A stretch of 64,000 bases of DNA from Verrucomicrobiota bacterium (GCA_018648805.1 JABGQM010000004.1:124001-188000), one strand, 5' to 3'; shown: positions 34,564 to 43,437, counted from the stretch's first letter. The notes: generated by a model not told the origin, from the sequence alone. A program made the numbers and translations.

Positions 34564-35663
34564 AGCGCCACCTCCGTCAGGTAGGGCGCCAGCCGGTCGA
34601 ACGTGTTGACATGGCTGCGCGCCACATCGATGCCACCGTCGCGAAAGCAGTCCGGTGCGCAGCTCAACTCGGGCGCAAAACAACGCTGCGTGTCGAGTCC
34701 GGCATGCGGCGCGTGCAGGGCGGCGCCGAGCTGCACGAGAAACGACCAGCCCACGACTGTATTGAAGGCACTGCTGATGATCGCAGCCTGTCCACGTTGG
34801 CGCGCCGTCGCGGCCAGCGCGAGACCGGTGGCCAGACTACCCGGGATGCGGTCCAGCTTGAGGACCAGATGCGAGGGCCAGGTTCGGATCAGGTCGGCAT
34901 GGCGCTCCGGCTCACTCAGCGTCTCGTCCAGAGCCATAGACACGCCGCTGCGGGTCTGCAGTTCGGGCAGCTCCACGGGATCGGTCAATAGCTCTTCACC
35001 GTAGCGCAGCGACAGCGGTGCCAGCATGCTCAGAAACATCTCGGCCTGATCGAGCGTCCAGGCGCGGTTGCCATCCAAAATGAAGTCCACCTGATCACGC
35101 AGCGCAACCGGTAAGGCCAGGAGGGCCTCCGCCTCGGTGGTCGGATCGGTGCGACCGACCTTGATTTTAACCAGGTGGAATCCCTCATCCACGCAGCGCG
35201 CCACTTCCGCGGCCCACCCACCGGGCGGCCCCATCACGAGTCCGTTGAGCGGCAGCAGGTCGAGCGGCGCGGGATCAAGCAGGTGCGCCGGCGTCACCCC
35301 CTGGCGCGCGGCCTGCAGGTTGAGCAAGGCCATGCAGAGGCCGAAGTGGAGGGGCGGGAGGGGGAGGAGGTCGGAGGTCCCTCCTTCGCCCTGCGGGCTA
35401 TGGAGGGCAAGCGGGGGGGAAGAGGGAGGGAGAGGGAGGTCGTCGAGCAACGCGCGATGGGTCCGGAGGAGAGCGAGGCAGTCGGCGGTGGTGGCGCGGT
35501 GGAAGCCGGGCAGGGGGGCGACCTCCCCCACCCCGCGTGCGCCGTGGCCGTCCTCGAGCGTGATGAAGAGGCCGCTGCGCTCGCTCAGGGTCTGCCCCCC
35601 CACTACGAGCGGCGTCTGCAAGGGCAGCCGAAAGGCGTGCAGGGCATGGAGGTGCGCGCTCAC
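34560..35663 (-). CDS. menC: O-succinylbenzoate synthase
   Basis: The 367-aa enolase-superfamily enzyme dehydrates SHCHC to o-succinylbenzoate. The catalytic lysine motif VKIKVG (KxK), metal ligands in LDGNRAW (Asp), YGEELLTDP (Glu) and ALDETLS (Asp), and the second lysine LKLDR are all present. GTG at 35663 overlaps the menA stop as GTGA; a GTG at 35672 is also possible. A Pro/Leu/Gly-rich segment near residues 75-105 (LPLPPSSPPLALHSPQGEGG) is encoded by a low-complexity tract and looks like an insertion relative to typical MenC. The motifs before and after it are intact, so the enzyme should function. Confidence 0.9.
   Translation of the reverse strand: MSAHLHALHAFRLPLQTPLVVGGQTLSERSGLFITLEDGHGARGVGEVAPLPGFHRATTADCLALLRTHRALLDDLPLPPSSPPLALHSPQGEGGTSDLLPLPPLHFGLCMALLNLQAARQGVTPAHLLDPAPLDLLPLNGLVMGPPGGWAAEVARCVDEGFHLVKIKVGRTDPTTEAEALLALPVALRDQVDFILDGNRAWTLDQAEMFLSMLAPLSLRYGEELLTDPVELPELQTRSGVSMALDETLSEPERHADLIRTWPSHLVLKLDRIPGSLATGLALAATARQRGQAAIISSAFNTVVGWSFLVQLGAALHAPHAGLDTQRCFAPELSCAPDCFRDGGIDVARSHVNTFDRLAPYLTEVAL
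35347..35440. repeat. G-rich low-complexity tract within menC
   Basis: On the plus strand this tract reads as runs of GGGAGGG- and GAGGG-like sequence around CCCTCCTTCGCCCTGCGGGC. On the coding strand it encodes the Pro/Leu-rich insertion with SPQGEGG. The same kind of composition is common in intergenic repeats, so it may be a repeat that entered the gene in frame. Confidence 0.55.
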
Positions 35664-36538
35664 AGGAGCCACCCGATGGCGAAGGCGAGGCTATACAGAA
35701 AGAGGGCGCGGCCGGTGGCGGCCAGGGTCACGTTGAGTGCCGGCCCTGTGGCGCCCTGCATAACCCGGCGCAACGCGGGCACGACCGGCAGCAGGCCGAC
35801 CACAGCCAGTAGCGACAGATAGTGGGCACGCGTGAGCAGGCAGAGCACAACCGGCAGGGCGGCGGCAGCCAGGATTGTGACGAGGTATTCGCCGCGCGCG
35901 AAGCGGCTCCCAAACCGGACGGCCAGGGTCCGCTTACCGGTCTGCAGATCCGTCTCACGGTCGCGCAGGTTGTTGACCGCCAGGATCGCGGTGGAGAGCA
36001 GGCCGGGGCCGGCACCCGCCAGCAGGACCAGAGCGTTAATCGATCCGGTTTGCAGGTAGTAGGTGCCGCCCACGGCCACGAAGCCGAAAAATACCAGCAC
36101 CAGGATATCGCCCAGCCCGATATAGCCGAGCGGACGCGGGCCGGCCGTATAGAAGATGCCGGCCAGGATCGAGAGCACCCCGATCAGCAGGATCGGCCAG
36201 CCCCCATGATAGACAAGGAAGAGACCCAAGGCAGCGGCGATAAAGAAAGAGAGCGTAATGGCCCAGCGCATGCCGACCAGTGAGACCAGGCCGGCCTGGG
36301 TGACGCGCGTCGGTCCCTTCCGATCCGGCGTGTCGGCCCCGTGCAGAAAATCGAAGTAGTCGTTGGCAAAGTTGGTGCCCACCTGGATTGCCAGGGCGGC
36401 CAGTAGCGCGGCGATGGCAATCGACGCGACGCAGGCCCCATCGGCGGCCGCCATGGCGGTGCCGACCAGAACCGGCGCGACGGCCGCCGGCAGGGTTTTG
36501 GGGCGACTGGCCATGATCCATGTTTGGAGTGACGGCAT
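35660..36538 (-). CDS. menA: 1,4-dihydroxy-2-naphthoate polyprenyltransferase
   Basis: The 292-aa UbiA-superfamily membrane enzyme attaches the prenyl tail to DHNA. It begins MPSLQTWIMASRPKTLPAAV and has the first Asp-rich motif NDYFDFLHGADTPD (59-72) and the second NNLRDRETDLQTGKRT. There are about eight or nine hydrophobic segments, for example TLSFFIAAALGLFLVYHGGW. Both motifs bind the Mg2+-diphosphate of the polyprenyl donor. It starts 9 bases after the menB stop, and its own stop is overlapped by menC. Confidence 0.95.
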   Translation of the reverse strand: MPSLQTWIMASRPKTLPAAVAPVLVGTAMAAADGACVASIAIAALLAALAIQVGTNFANDYFDFLHGADTPDRKGPTRVTQAGLVSLVGMRWAITLSFFIAAALGLFLVYHGGWPILLIGVLSILAGIFYTAGPRPLGYIGLGDILVLVFFGFVAVGGTYYLQTGSINALVLLAGAGPGLLSTAILAVNNLRDRETDLQTGKRTLAVRFGSRFARGEYLVTILAAAALPVVLCLLTRAHYLSLLAVVGLLPVVPALRRVMQGATGPALNVTLAATGRALFLYSLAFAIGWLL

Positions 36539-36547
36539 GTGGATCTC

Positions 36548-37369
36548 TCAGGGGCGACGGGGAAACTTGCTGAAGTCGGGTTTGCGTTTCTCGAGGAAGG
36601 CGTTGCGGCCCTCTTGTGCCTCTTCGGACATGTAGTAAAGCATCGTGGCGTTACCGGCCAATTCCTGCAGACCCGCCTGTCCGTCGCAATCGGCGTTGAG
36701 GGCAGCCTTGAGGCAGCGCAGGGCGATGGGCGAGTTGGCCAGGATCTCGCGACACCAGGTCACGGTCTCCTCTTCGAGTTGGGCATACGGCACCACGGTG
36801 TTGACCAGCCCCATGTCGAGGGCCTGCTGGGCATCGTACTGGCGACAGAGGAACCAGATCTCACGCGCTTTCTTCTGGCCCACGATACGGGCCATATAGC
36901 TCGCCCCGAAGCCACCGTCGAAGGAGCCGACACGGGGACCGGTCTGGCCGAAGATGGCGTTGTCGGCCGCGATGGTCAGATCGCACACGAGATGGAGCAC
37001 ATGGCCGCCGCCGATGGCATACCCCGCCACCATGGCGATCACCGGCTTGGGACAGGTCCGGATCTGCCGCTGCAGGTCCAAGACGTTCAGGCGGTGGACG
37101 CCCTGCCCATCCTTGTAGCCCGCGTCGCCGCGCACCTTCTGGTCGCCGCCGGAGCAGAACGCCTTCTCCCCTTCACCGGTTAGAATGATCACGCCGATGG
37201 TCTCGTCGTCGCGTGCCTCCTCGAGGGCACACCCCATCTCTTTGACTGTCTGCGGCCTGAAAGCGTTGCGCACCTCGGGCCGGTTGATCGTGATCTTGGC
37301 GATGCCTTCGGCTTTCTCATACCGGATATCCTCGAACTCACCGGCTGTGTCCCATGTGGGTTGTGTCAT
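36548..37369 (-). CDS. menB: 1,4-dihydroxy-2-naphthoyl-CoA synthase
   Basis: The 273-aa crotonase-fold enzyme cyclises o-succinylbenzoyl-CoA. Family marks: [40 protein letters not shown], and [20 protein letters not shown] with the oxyanion-hole glycines. [20 protein letters not shown] follows, with the Gly and Asp typical of MenB, and a C-terminal RRPDF-like tail ends [10 protein letters not shown]. The SCSGGDQ and GSFDGG blocks separate MenB from other enoyl-CoA hydratases. It follows a repeat-filled gap of 109 bases after menH and leads the menBACE half of the set. Confidence 0.96.
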   Translation of the reverse strand: MTQPTWDTAGEFEDIRYEKAEGIAKITINRPEVRNAFRPQTVKEMGCALEEARDDETIGVIILTGEGEKAFCSGGDQKVRGDAGYKDGQGVHRLNVLDLQRQIRTCPKPVIAMVAGYAIGGGHVLHLVCDLTIAADNAIFGQTGPRVGSFDGGFGASYMARIVGQKKAREIWFLCRQYDAQQALDMGLVNTVVPYAQLEEETVTWCREILANSPIALRCLKAALNADCDGQAGLQELAGNATMLYYMSEEAQEGRNAFLEKRKPDFSKFPRRP

Positions 37370-37401
37370 TGGCTTTTCCTTGTTCTCTCTAGTTTGACAG
37401 A

Positions 37402-37484
37402 GATTAGGGCGAAAGATTAGGGCGAAAGATTAAGGGGCAAACGAAACGCACCCTAATCTCTTGCCTTAATCTTTCGCCTTAATC
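37402..37484. repeat. Inverted repeat cluster between menH and menB
   Basis: The left side has units of AAAGATTAGGGCG (two copies and one AAAGATTAAGGGG). The right side has their reverse complements (CCCTAATCTC, CCTTAATCTTTCGCC, TTAATC). The menH stop codon TAA (37479-37481) is inside the right arm. The array could form a hairpin in the RNA between the two halves of the menaquinone operon. Confidence 0.8.
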
Positions 37485-38300
37485 GATCCCCTCCCCCTCC
37501 AAAAACCTTTTACAGGCATCAACAAACTCTACGGGCTGCTCCACATGCAGGGCGTGACTGCAGTCCGCGATGGCTTCACACTGCCACCCAGGGTTGGCCA
37601 GCGCCATGCGCATGGCCGTGTCACGGTACGCGTCGTCCTGCGCTCCATAGAGCAGCAGGGCCGGCGACCCTATATCGGCCAAACGATCCCACAGCGGTTC
37701 CTGCCGCCCCGTGCTCACCGCGACCAGCGCCCGGGCAAGCTGCACGGGGTTGTTGGCAAGCCGCCGCTGCAGCATGGCCGCATAGCCGGTACAACGTTTG
37801 ACCGCGCCGAACAGCGGCAGATCATACCAGTCGTCCAAGAACCGTTCAAACGGCTCATGTTGCAGGCGCATGGCGAGTTCCGCATCAGAGTGCTGGCGCG
37901 CCTCACGCAGCTCTGTGTCGGCGATACCCGCACCGGTCGACACCAGGACCAGCCGGCCAAGTCGCTGTGGAGCCGCACACGCCAAGGCCAGCAGGATCCG
38001 TCCGCCCATAGAGTAGCCAACCGCATCTACAGACTCAAGACCGAGGGCGTCAAGCAGATCGGTGACTGTTACGGCTTGGCGTCGCACATCGCCGTGTATC
38101 CGTGGGTCGAAATGAGACTGCCCGTGGGCGGGCAGGTCAGGTGCGATGCAGTAGAACGAGGAGTCCAGGGCTTGGGCCACCGATTCCCAATCGGCCGCAC
38201 ACCCCATGAAGCCGTGCAGAAAGAGCAGTGGAGGATCGGTGGGATTGCCCCACGTGAGGCAGGCCAGGGGTCCCCGCGATATCACGCGCGCCTCACTCAT
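37479..38300 (-). CDS. menH: 2-succinyl-6-hydroxy-2,4-cyclohexadiene-1-carboxylate synthase
   Basis: The 273-aa alpha/beta-hydrolase starts MSEARVISRGPLACLTWGNP at 38300; a much longer open frame upstream lies within menD. Motifs: LLFLHGFMGCAADW (oxyanion region), nucleophile elbow GYSMGGR with Ser97, and CSHALHVEQP carrying the catalytic His. MenH removes pyruvate from the MenD product. The start overlaps the menD stop by 8 bases (ATGAGTGA). The stop codon is supplied by the inverted repeat that follows. The order menD-menH is the common arrangement. Confidence 0.92.
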   Translation of the reverse strand: MSEARVISRGPLACLTWGNPTDPPLLFLHGFMGCAADWESVAQALDSSFYCIAPDLPAHGQSHFDPRIHGDVRRQAVTVTDLLDALGLESVDAVGYSMGGRILLALACAAPQRLGRLVLVSTGAGIADTELREARQHSDAELAMRLQHEPFERFLDDWYDLPLFGAVKRCTGYAAMLQRRLANNPVQLARALVAVSTGRQEPLWDRLADIGSPALLLYGAQDDAYRDTAMRMALANPGWQCEAIADCSHALHVEQPVEFVDACKRFLEGEGID

Positions 38301-39996
38301 GGCGGCCGGCCATCGCATGATAGACCGCCATGTTGGCTGCCTGATCGACACTGAGCTCGAGCAGGGCGTGCTCACCGCCCGCGATGGCTGCCTGGAGCGC
38401 CTCGACAAAGGCGCCATTGGTCTCGACGATCCGGTAGGCCAGCGCAAACTGACGCGCGAGCGCTTCGAATGTGTAGGCGTGGGGTGTCGTAAAAAAGGGC
38501 TCAAAGACATCCGTCGCCTCTGCCACAGGCAGATGATGAAAAATGCCGCCACCGCGGTTGTTGACCACGATGAAGATGATCGGATGCGGGGCATCGCTCA
38601 GTTGGGTCAGCGAGCTCATGTCGTGCATCAAGGTCAGATCACCCAGCAGACAGACGACCGGCCGGCCGAGTCCGGCCGCATACCCAACAGCGGTCGCAAT
38701 CGTGCCATCGATACCACTCACACCGCGATTGGCCACCACACGCGCCGGAAGCTGTTGGTGAACGGCAAAACGGTCAACAAACCGCACCGGCATGCTGTTG
38801 CCCAACACCAGGCCAACAGCGTCAGAGAGATGTTGCGCAAGCCAATAACCGATGGCCGGCTCTGAGAGCGCGGCGTCCGGCTGCGCGACGACTTCCAAGC
38901 GGGCCTGCAGCGCCTGCAATGCGTGTGTGCCATCCCCCACCAGCGCCGATGGCGTCAGCGATGCGGCCGGCGCCATCAGTTCACTACAGAGCGTCGGCAC
39001 ATCGCCTGCCACGACCAGACTGCAGCGGCCGGTCGGATCGACCGGCTGGGTCGTTCCCGGCAGCTTGAGATAGGAGCCACTGTAGGTCGTCGTGAAATAG
39101 TCGAGCAGCGGTTTGGACACCACGTTGCCCCCCACATGCAGGATGCAGTCAGGCCCGCGCACCGCATCAGGGCCAGGGCTCAGTAGCAGGTCCCGCAAGG
39201 CGGCGGTCTGGGCAGTGAACGGCGCGCGGTTATGAAGCCCCGAACGAATATCCGCCCAGAGCGGCCACCCCAAAGCCTCAGCCAGGACCGCGACGGCGTC
39301 CTGCTCTGCAGGGGTAGCAAGAGCTCCGGCCACGATCATGCCGCGCTCTGCCTGCGCTATGGCGCTCGCCACTGCGGCGAGATCAGGTAACGGACATTCC
39401 TGCTTCCCCGTTGGATGTTGGGCGTTGGCTGTTGGATGTTGGGCGTTGTCAGAAGCGTCCGGGGCAGTGAGCTCGAACGGTTCGCGGAACATGCAGTTGA
39501 TATGGACCGGTCCCGGGACAGGTCCAAGCGAACTGTCGAGAGCCGTCAGGACGGCATCGCGTGGCGTGGAATCAGGCCGAGAGGGGTCCTGTGGCGGTAG
39601 ATTGATGAAGGTTCTAACAAAGCCGCCATAGAGATTCTGTTGATCCATGGTCTGGTTGGCGCCCACGTTATGCTGCTCGGGTGGCCGATCGGCGGTCAGG
39701 GCGATCAGCGGCAGGGCATCGTTCGACGCTTCGGTCACGGCGGGCAGGTAGTTGGCCGCGGCCGTGCCGGAGGTACAGATCAGAACGGCGGGGCGTGCCG
39801 TGGCGCGTGCATAGCCAACGGCGTGGTAGGCCGCACCGCGTTCATCGTAGGCGATCACGGTAGTGGCGTCAGGATGGCGTGCGGCGGCCAGCGTGAGCGG
39901 GGTCGAGCGGGAGCCGGGCGAGATAATGAAATAGCTCACGCCCTGCCGGATCAGCGTATCGATAACGGTGTCGCTCCACATAACTCTATCCCGCAT
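38293..39996 (-). CDS. menD: SEPHCHC synthase (MenD), with in-frame repeat insertion
   Basis: The 567-aa thiamine-diphosphate enzyme joins isochorismate and 2-oxoglutarate. The N-terminus RQGVSYFIISPGSRSTPLTL contains the SPGSRS signature; DERGAAYHAVGYA carries the catalytic Glu. The ThDP/Mg2+ site is GDLTLMHDMSSL followed by VVNNRGGGIFHHL. An insertion DNAQHPTANAQHPTGKQECP (about residues 182-201) is encoded by a 21-bp tandem repeat resembling the dispersed intergenic element. It lies between domains and does not touch the active site. The start overlaps menF by 11 bases; an ATG at 39981 just after the menF stop is an alternative. Confidence 0.95.
   Translation of the reverse strand: MRDRVMWSDTVIDTLIRQGVSYFIISPGSRSTPLTLAAARHPDATTVIAYDERGAAYHAVGYARATARPAVLICTSGTAAANYLPAVTEASNDALPLIALTADRPPEQHNVGANQTMDQQNLYGGFVRTFINLPPQDPSRPDSTPRDAVLTALDSSLGPVPGPVHINCMFREPFELTAPDASDNAQHPTANAQHPTGKQECPLPDLAAVASAIAQAERGMIVAGALATPAEQDAVAVLAEALGWPLWADIRSGLHNRAPFTAQTAALRDLLLSPGPDAVRGPDCILHVGGNVVSKPLLDYFTTTYSGSYLKLPGTTQPVDPTGRCSLVVAGDVPTLCSELMAPAASLTPSALVGDGTHALQALQARLEVVAQPDAALSEPAIGYWLAQHLSDAVGLVLGNSMPVRFVDRFAVHQQLPARVVANRGVSGIDGTIATAVGYAAGLGRPVVCLLGDLTLMHDMSSLTQLSDAPHPIIFIVVNNRGGGIFHHLPVAEATDVFEPFFTTPHAYTFEALARQFALAYRIVETNGAFVEALQAAIAGGEHALLELSVDQAANMAVYHAMAGRHE
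39411..39448. repeat. 21-bp tandem repeat inside menD, related to the dispersed element
   Basis: The unit TTGGATGTTGGGCGTTGGCTG occurs at 39411-39431 and again, incomplete, at 39432-39448. The sequence matches the style of the TGTTGGCTGTTGGATATTG stretch in the intergenic element near 47.4 kb. It reads in frame as the NAQHPTANAQHPT segment of MenD. Confidence 0.75.
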
Positions 39997-41344
39997 GGAT
40001 CACGTGCATGAAATTGGCAAACTTGATCTCGGTTTCGGCCCATTCCGATTCCGCTTCCGAATCCTGCACAATGCCCGCGCCACAGTAAAGCGAGAGTCTG
40101 CGGCCATGCAGCAGGCCGGAGCGTATGGCCACGGTGAGATCCACGTGGTCGTGGCTGACGCGGCCCAGCGGAGCGGCATACCAGCCGCGATCAAACCGTT
40201 CGTGATCGCGTATGGCCGCCAGCGCACGGTCGACGGGCAGGCCGCCCACGGCCGGCGTCGGATGCAGCGCGGCCACGAGGTCGCGGTCAGCACAGCCATC
40301 GACCAGCGTGCCCGCCATCTCCGTAAGCAGATGCTGAACCAGGATAAGCTGCAGCACGGTGGGTAATTCCTCTACGACCACCTCCCGGCAGCGTGGCGCC
40401 AGTGCGGCGCGTATATGGTCATGGACCAGCCGGTGTTCGTGGCGATCCTTGGGCGAAGCCAGGAGCGACGCCTTGAGCGCCTCGTCATCCGTCGGCATGG
40501 CTCCGCGCGTGCGCGTGCCGGCCAGCGCCTCACTACGCACCTGGCGTCCCGACCGCTCAAAGAGCCGTTCGGGCGAGCTGCCCACAAACGCTGAGCCGGA
40601 ATCGAACTGAAAACAGAAATAGTAGGCCGGACTCTTCATCGCCTTGAAATGACGAATAAACCTGAAGGGATCGGGCGGCGCGGCAAAGGTGACATCCTTG
40701 CGGCGCGCCAGGACGACCTTCTGCAGTTCGCCCGCTGCAATGCGCCCCGTGATGGCCGCGACCGACTCCACCCAGCGGGTCGGTTCGCCCTCCTCGGCTG
40801 CGACCCCCTCGACCTCCGGCGTCAGCCCGGGCGCGGGCACATCCAGGACCAGGTCCACCAGCGCCTCATCCAGCCGCGCGTGCCACTGCGCCTCGCTGGC
40901 GTCGGGCGGAATCACAAGGTTGCAATGCAGGCGGGTGCACCTGTCATCCTGCTCAACGACGAACGTGGGAAGGAAGAAGGCGCCTTGGCCGAAGGCGGCC
41001 CATTCCGGACCAACCGCACGCTGAGGATCAAAGCGTAGACCGCCGAAGAGGCCTGCCGTAGGATGGGTCTGCCCGAACGCATCCAGGCGGTCCCACAGAT
41101 CGGGACCCTCAAGCACGACGGCCGCACCCACGCCGGCATAGGCCGTGGTGCTGCCGCGGCCCTGCCAATACACCTTGGGGAAGCGGGGTTGAGCGGCCAG
41201 CCATACCGTCAGGTCGAGCGGTTCGATCGGGATCGACAGGCAGAGCAAGCCGTCTGCGTCCACGGGGTGCGACGCGAGAAGGGTCAGCTCCGCGGCCAGG
41301 GCGCCCTTAACAGCGTCACACATCATGGCCGTGGGGGTCAGCAT
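39986..41344 (-). CDS. menF: Isochorismate synthase
   Basis: The 452-aa chorismate-utilising enzyme converts chorismate to isochorismate, the first committed step of classical menaquinone synthesis. The C-terminal catalytic domain contains GELQKVVLARRKDVTF, FVGSSPERLFERSGRQVRSE, ALAGTRTRGAMPTDDEALK, HDHIRAAL, LHPTPAVGGLPVDRALA and GRRLSLYCGAGIVQDSEAES. These include the Mg2+-binding Glu residues. The start ATG 41344 overlaps the menG stop by 7 bases (ATGCTGA). A longer frame to 41395 lies within menG and is not used. Confidence 0.94.
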   Translation of the reverse strand: MLTPTAMMCDAVKGALAAELTLLASHPVDADGLLCLSIPIEPLDLTVWLAAQPRFPKVYWQGRGSTTAYAGVGAAVVLEGPDLWDRLDAFGQTHPTAGLFGGLRFDPQRAVGPEWAAFGQGAFFLPTFVVEQDDRCTRLHCNLVIPPDASEAQWHARLDEALVDLVLDVPAPGLTPEVEGVAAEEGEPTRWVESVAAITGRIAAGELQKVVLARRKDVTFAAPPDPFRFIRHFKAMKSPAYYFCFQFDSGSAFVGSSPERLFERSGRQVRSEALAGTRTRGAMPTDDEALKASLLASPKDRHEHRLVHDHIRAALAPRCREVVVEELPTVLQLILVQHLLTEMAGTLVDGCADRDLVAALHPTPAVGGLPVDRALAAIRDHERFDRGWYAAPLGRVSHDHVDLTVAIRSGLLHGRRLSLYCGAGIVQDSEAESEWAETEIKFANFMHVIHAG

Positions 41345-42084
41345 GGCTTGCGTCCGCTGTAGAGCGAGGCGATACCGAAGGTCAGTGGCGTGCATGTGAC
41401 GTCCACGAATCCCGCGTCCTCGAGCAGCCGCGAGAAGGCGGCACCATAGGGATAGGTTTCCACGGTCTGGTTGAGATAGCCATAGGCCTGACGGTCGCCC
41501 GATACAAGTCCACCCAGGCGGGGCAGGATGTGTCGAAAGAAGAAGAGGTAGACCCCGCGCACGACACGCTGGCGCGGGAGCGAGAACTCGAGGATCAGGG
41601 CCTGCCCGTCCGGCTTGAGCACGCGCAGCATTTCGCCCAGTGCCGCGGGGGTATCCATGACGTTGCGGATGCCGAAGGCGGTGGTCGCCAGGTCGAACGA
41701 GGCATCGGAGAAGGTAAGCGCAGTGGCGTCGCCCTGCTGCAGCTCAATCGCCTGCGCCAGGCCAAGGCGTTCCACCTTGAGGCGACCGTGGGCGAGCATT
41801 TGCTCCGACAGATCCACACCCACCGAGCGCACGATGCCGGGCCGGCCGCGGCGGGCGGCAATCAGCACATCGGCCGTACCGGTCGCAAGATCCAGATGTG
41901 CGAGCGGTTGCGCCGCGGAAATACGACCCACCAGCCGCCGGCGCCACGCCACGTCACGCCGGAACGAGAGCAGGCGGTTGAGCAGATCATAGGTCGGCGC
42001 AATGCGATCAAAGAGCTGGGCAACCCCCTCCCTCGATGGTGCTTCCTGCTTTCGATCCACGGCGACCTGCGGGTTAGGATTCAC
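41338..42084 (-). CDS. menG: Demethylmenaquinone methyltransferase
   Basis: The 248-aa SAM-dependent enzyme of the UbiE/MenG family adds the last methyl group to demethylmenaquinone. Motifs: VAQLFDRIAPTYDLLNRLLS, HLDLATGTADVLIAA (SAM-binding, though the usual GTGD reads GTAD), DLATTAFGIRNVMDTPAALG and LILEFSLP. It is the first gene of the minus-strand men series and is coupled to menF by a 7-base overlap. UbiE-type enzymes can also serve ubiquinone, but the men context makes menaquinone the likely product. Confidence 0.93.
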   Translation of the reverse strand: MNPNPQVAVDRKQEAPSREGVAQLFDRIAPTYDLLNRLLSFRRDVAWRRRLVGRISAAQPLAHLDLATGTADVLIAARRGRPGIVRSVGVDLSEQMLAHGRLKVERLGLAQAIELQQGDATALTFSDASFDLATTAFGIRNVMDTPAALGEMLRVLKPDGQALILEFSLPRQRVVRGVYLFFFRHILPRLGGLVSGDRQAYGYLNQTVETYPYGAAFSRLLEDAGFVDVTCTPLTFGIASLYSGRKPC

Positions 42085-42243
42085 GTACTGCTGATAAGGC
42101 TAACGACTGCCGGCACGATAGCGGCATACCGCCCCCGGCACAAGACGCGTGTGTGGGGGGGGAAAGTAGTCAGGAGTCAGTAGTTGGGAGTCGGGGAGAA
42201 GATAACGGTTTACGGCTACGGCGCAGCAGAGTAGTGTGCGCGC

Positions 42244-43437
42244 ATGTCTGATACACCCCCCACCCCCGATAAGCGTGAGCCGTTTCTGGCGGCTTTGCGC
42301 GACAGCCTTGCTGAAGAGACGTTTGTTAAGCTGATACTGGGCAAGTACCGCGGCGACGAGCCGGGACTGCGCCGTATTCTGATCCGACAGATCACCGTCA
42401 AGGAGGAGCCCTGCCTCTCGATGGTCTATTGCTACAAGGATCGGGAGGTTACGAAGAATGTCTCCCGGGCCCAGGGGCTGGGATCGATTTACGGGATGCT
42501 GGGCGATCCCTTCATGAGCGCGCATCTCTTCCTACTGACGGCAAACGTCCAGATCGAGTACAGCCGCAAGGGGCGCTGCACACTCAGTCGTGGCAAACCC
42601 AGCTGCAACGCCGTGCCTTCCGCTGAGCACGACCGCGAGAAAGAGCGGATGATTGACCCCGCCAAACCGTTCCTGGCCGCGTTGGGGGTTACCAACAAGG
42701 AGGCCCGCGTGCTGCCCTCCATGTCGCGCAAGTGGAAGCAGATCAACAAGTTCCTCGAGATCTTTCAGCACGCCTTTGAGTCATCCGGCCTGGCGGAGGC
42801 GGAGCGCGTTCACGTGGTCGACTTCGGATCCGGCAAGGGCTACCTGACCTTCGCCGTGCACGACCTGCTGAGCGGCATGGAAAACGTCACGGGAGAGGTC
42901 ACCGGTATTGAGTTGCGCGACACACTGGTCCACTTCTGCAACAAAGCGGCCACGACACTCGAGCGGGAGGGACTATCGTTCCAGCAGGGCGATGTCAGCA
43001 GCTATACGGTCGGCCCACTCGACATCATGATTGCCCTGCACGCCTGCGACACCGCCACCGACCTGGCGATTCACATGGGCATTCGCGCGGAGGCCAAGAT
43101 CATCATGTGTGCGCCCTGCTGTCACAAACAGATCCGGCCCCAGATGAGCAGTCCCGATGCCATGGCACCCATGCTTCAGTTCGGCATTCACATGGGACAG
43201 GAGGCCGAGATGGTCACCGACAGCGTGCGTGCCCTGTTGCTGGAGGCCTCCGGCTACAAGGTTAAGATGCTAGAGTTTGTCTCACTGGAACACACCAGCA
43301 AGAACAAGATGCTGCTCGCGGTAAAGGACGCCCGCCCGGTGGACCGGCAGGCGATCCTGGAAAAGGTCGCCACGCTCAAAGCGTTCTATGGCATTCGTGA
43401 GCACTGCCTCGAGACCCTCCTCGCCGCAGAGGCCTAA
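42244..43437 (+). CDS. SAM-dependent methyltransferase (Methyltransf_32-like)
   Basis: The 397-aa protein has an N-terminal region of about 150 residues with a basic FVKLILGKYRGDEPGLRRIL segment. A Rossmann methyltransferase domain follows: VHVVDFGSGKGYLTFAVHDL (motif I, about 195-215), GIELRDTLVHFCNKAA, LDIMIALHACDTATDLAIHM and IIMCAPCCHKQIRPQMSS. The ALHACDTATD and PCCHKQ blocks are typical of the Methyltransf_32 group, which includes proteins proposed to modify RNA or other substrates. The true substrate is unknown. It is transcribed divergently from menG across a 159-base spacer. That spacer contains a TCAGGAGTCAGTAGTTGGGA repeat-like run. Confidence 0.8.
   Translation: MSDTPPTPDKREPFLAALRDSLAEETFVKLILGKYRGDEPGLRRILIRQITVKEEPCLSMVYCYKDREVTKNVSRAQGLGSIYGMLGDPFMSAHLFLLTANVQIEYSRKGRCTLSRGKPSCNAVPSAEHDREKERMIDPAKPFLAALGVTNKEARVLPSMSRKWKQINKFLEIFQHAFESSGLAEAERVHVVDFGSGKGYLTFAVHDLLSGMENVTGEVTGIELRDTLVHFCNKAATTLEREGLSFQQGDVSSYTVGPLDIMIALHACDTATDLAIHMGIRAEAKIIMCAPCCHKQIRPQMSSPDAMAPMLQFGIHMGQEAEMVTDSVRALLLEASGYKVKMLEFVSLEHTSKNKMLLAVKDARPVDRQAILEKVATLKAFYGIREHCLETLLAAEA

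Noticed and set aside
37479-38594. 371-aa version of menH with a long N-terminal extension
   Set aside because: The first 98 residues are Ser/Arg-rich shadow of menD; alpha/beta-hydrolase homology begins at the internal ATG 38300, which overlaps the menD stop in the coupled manner of the operon.
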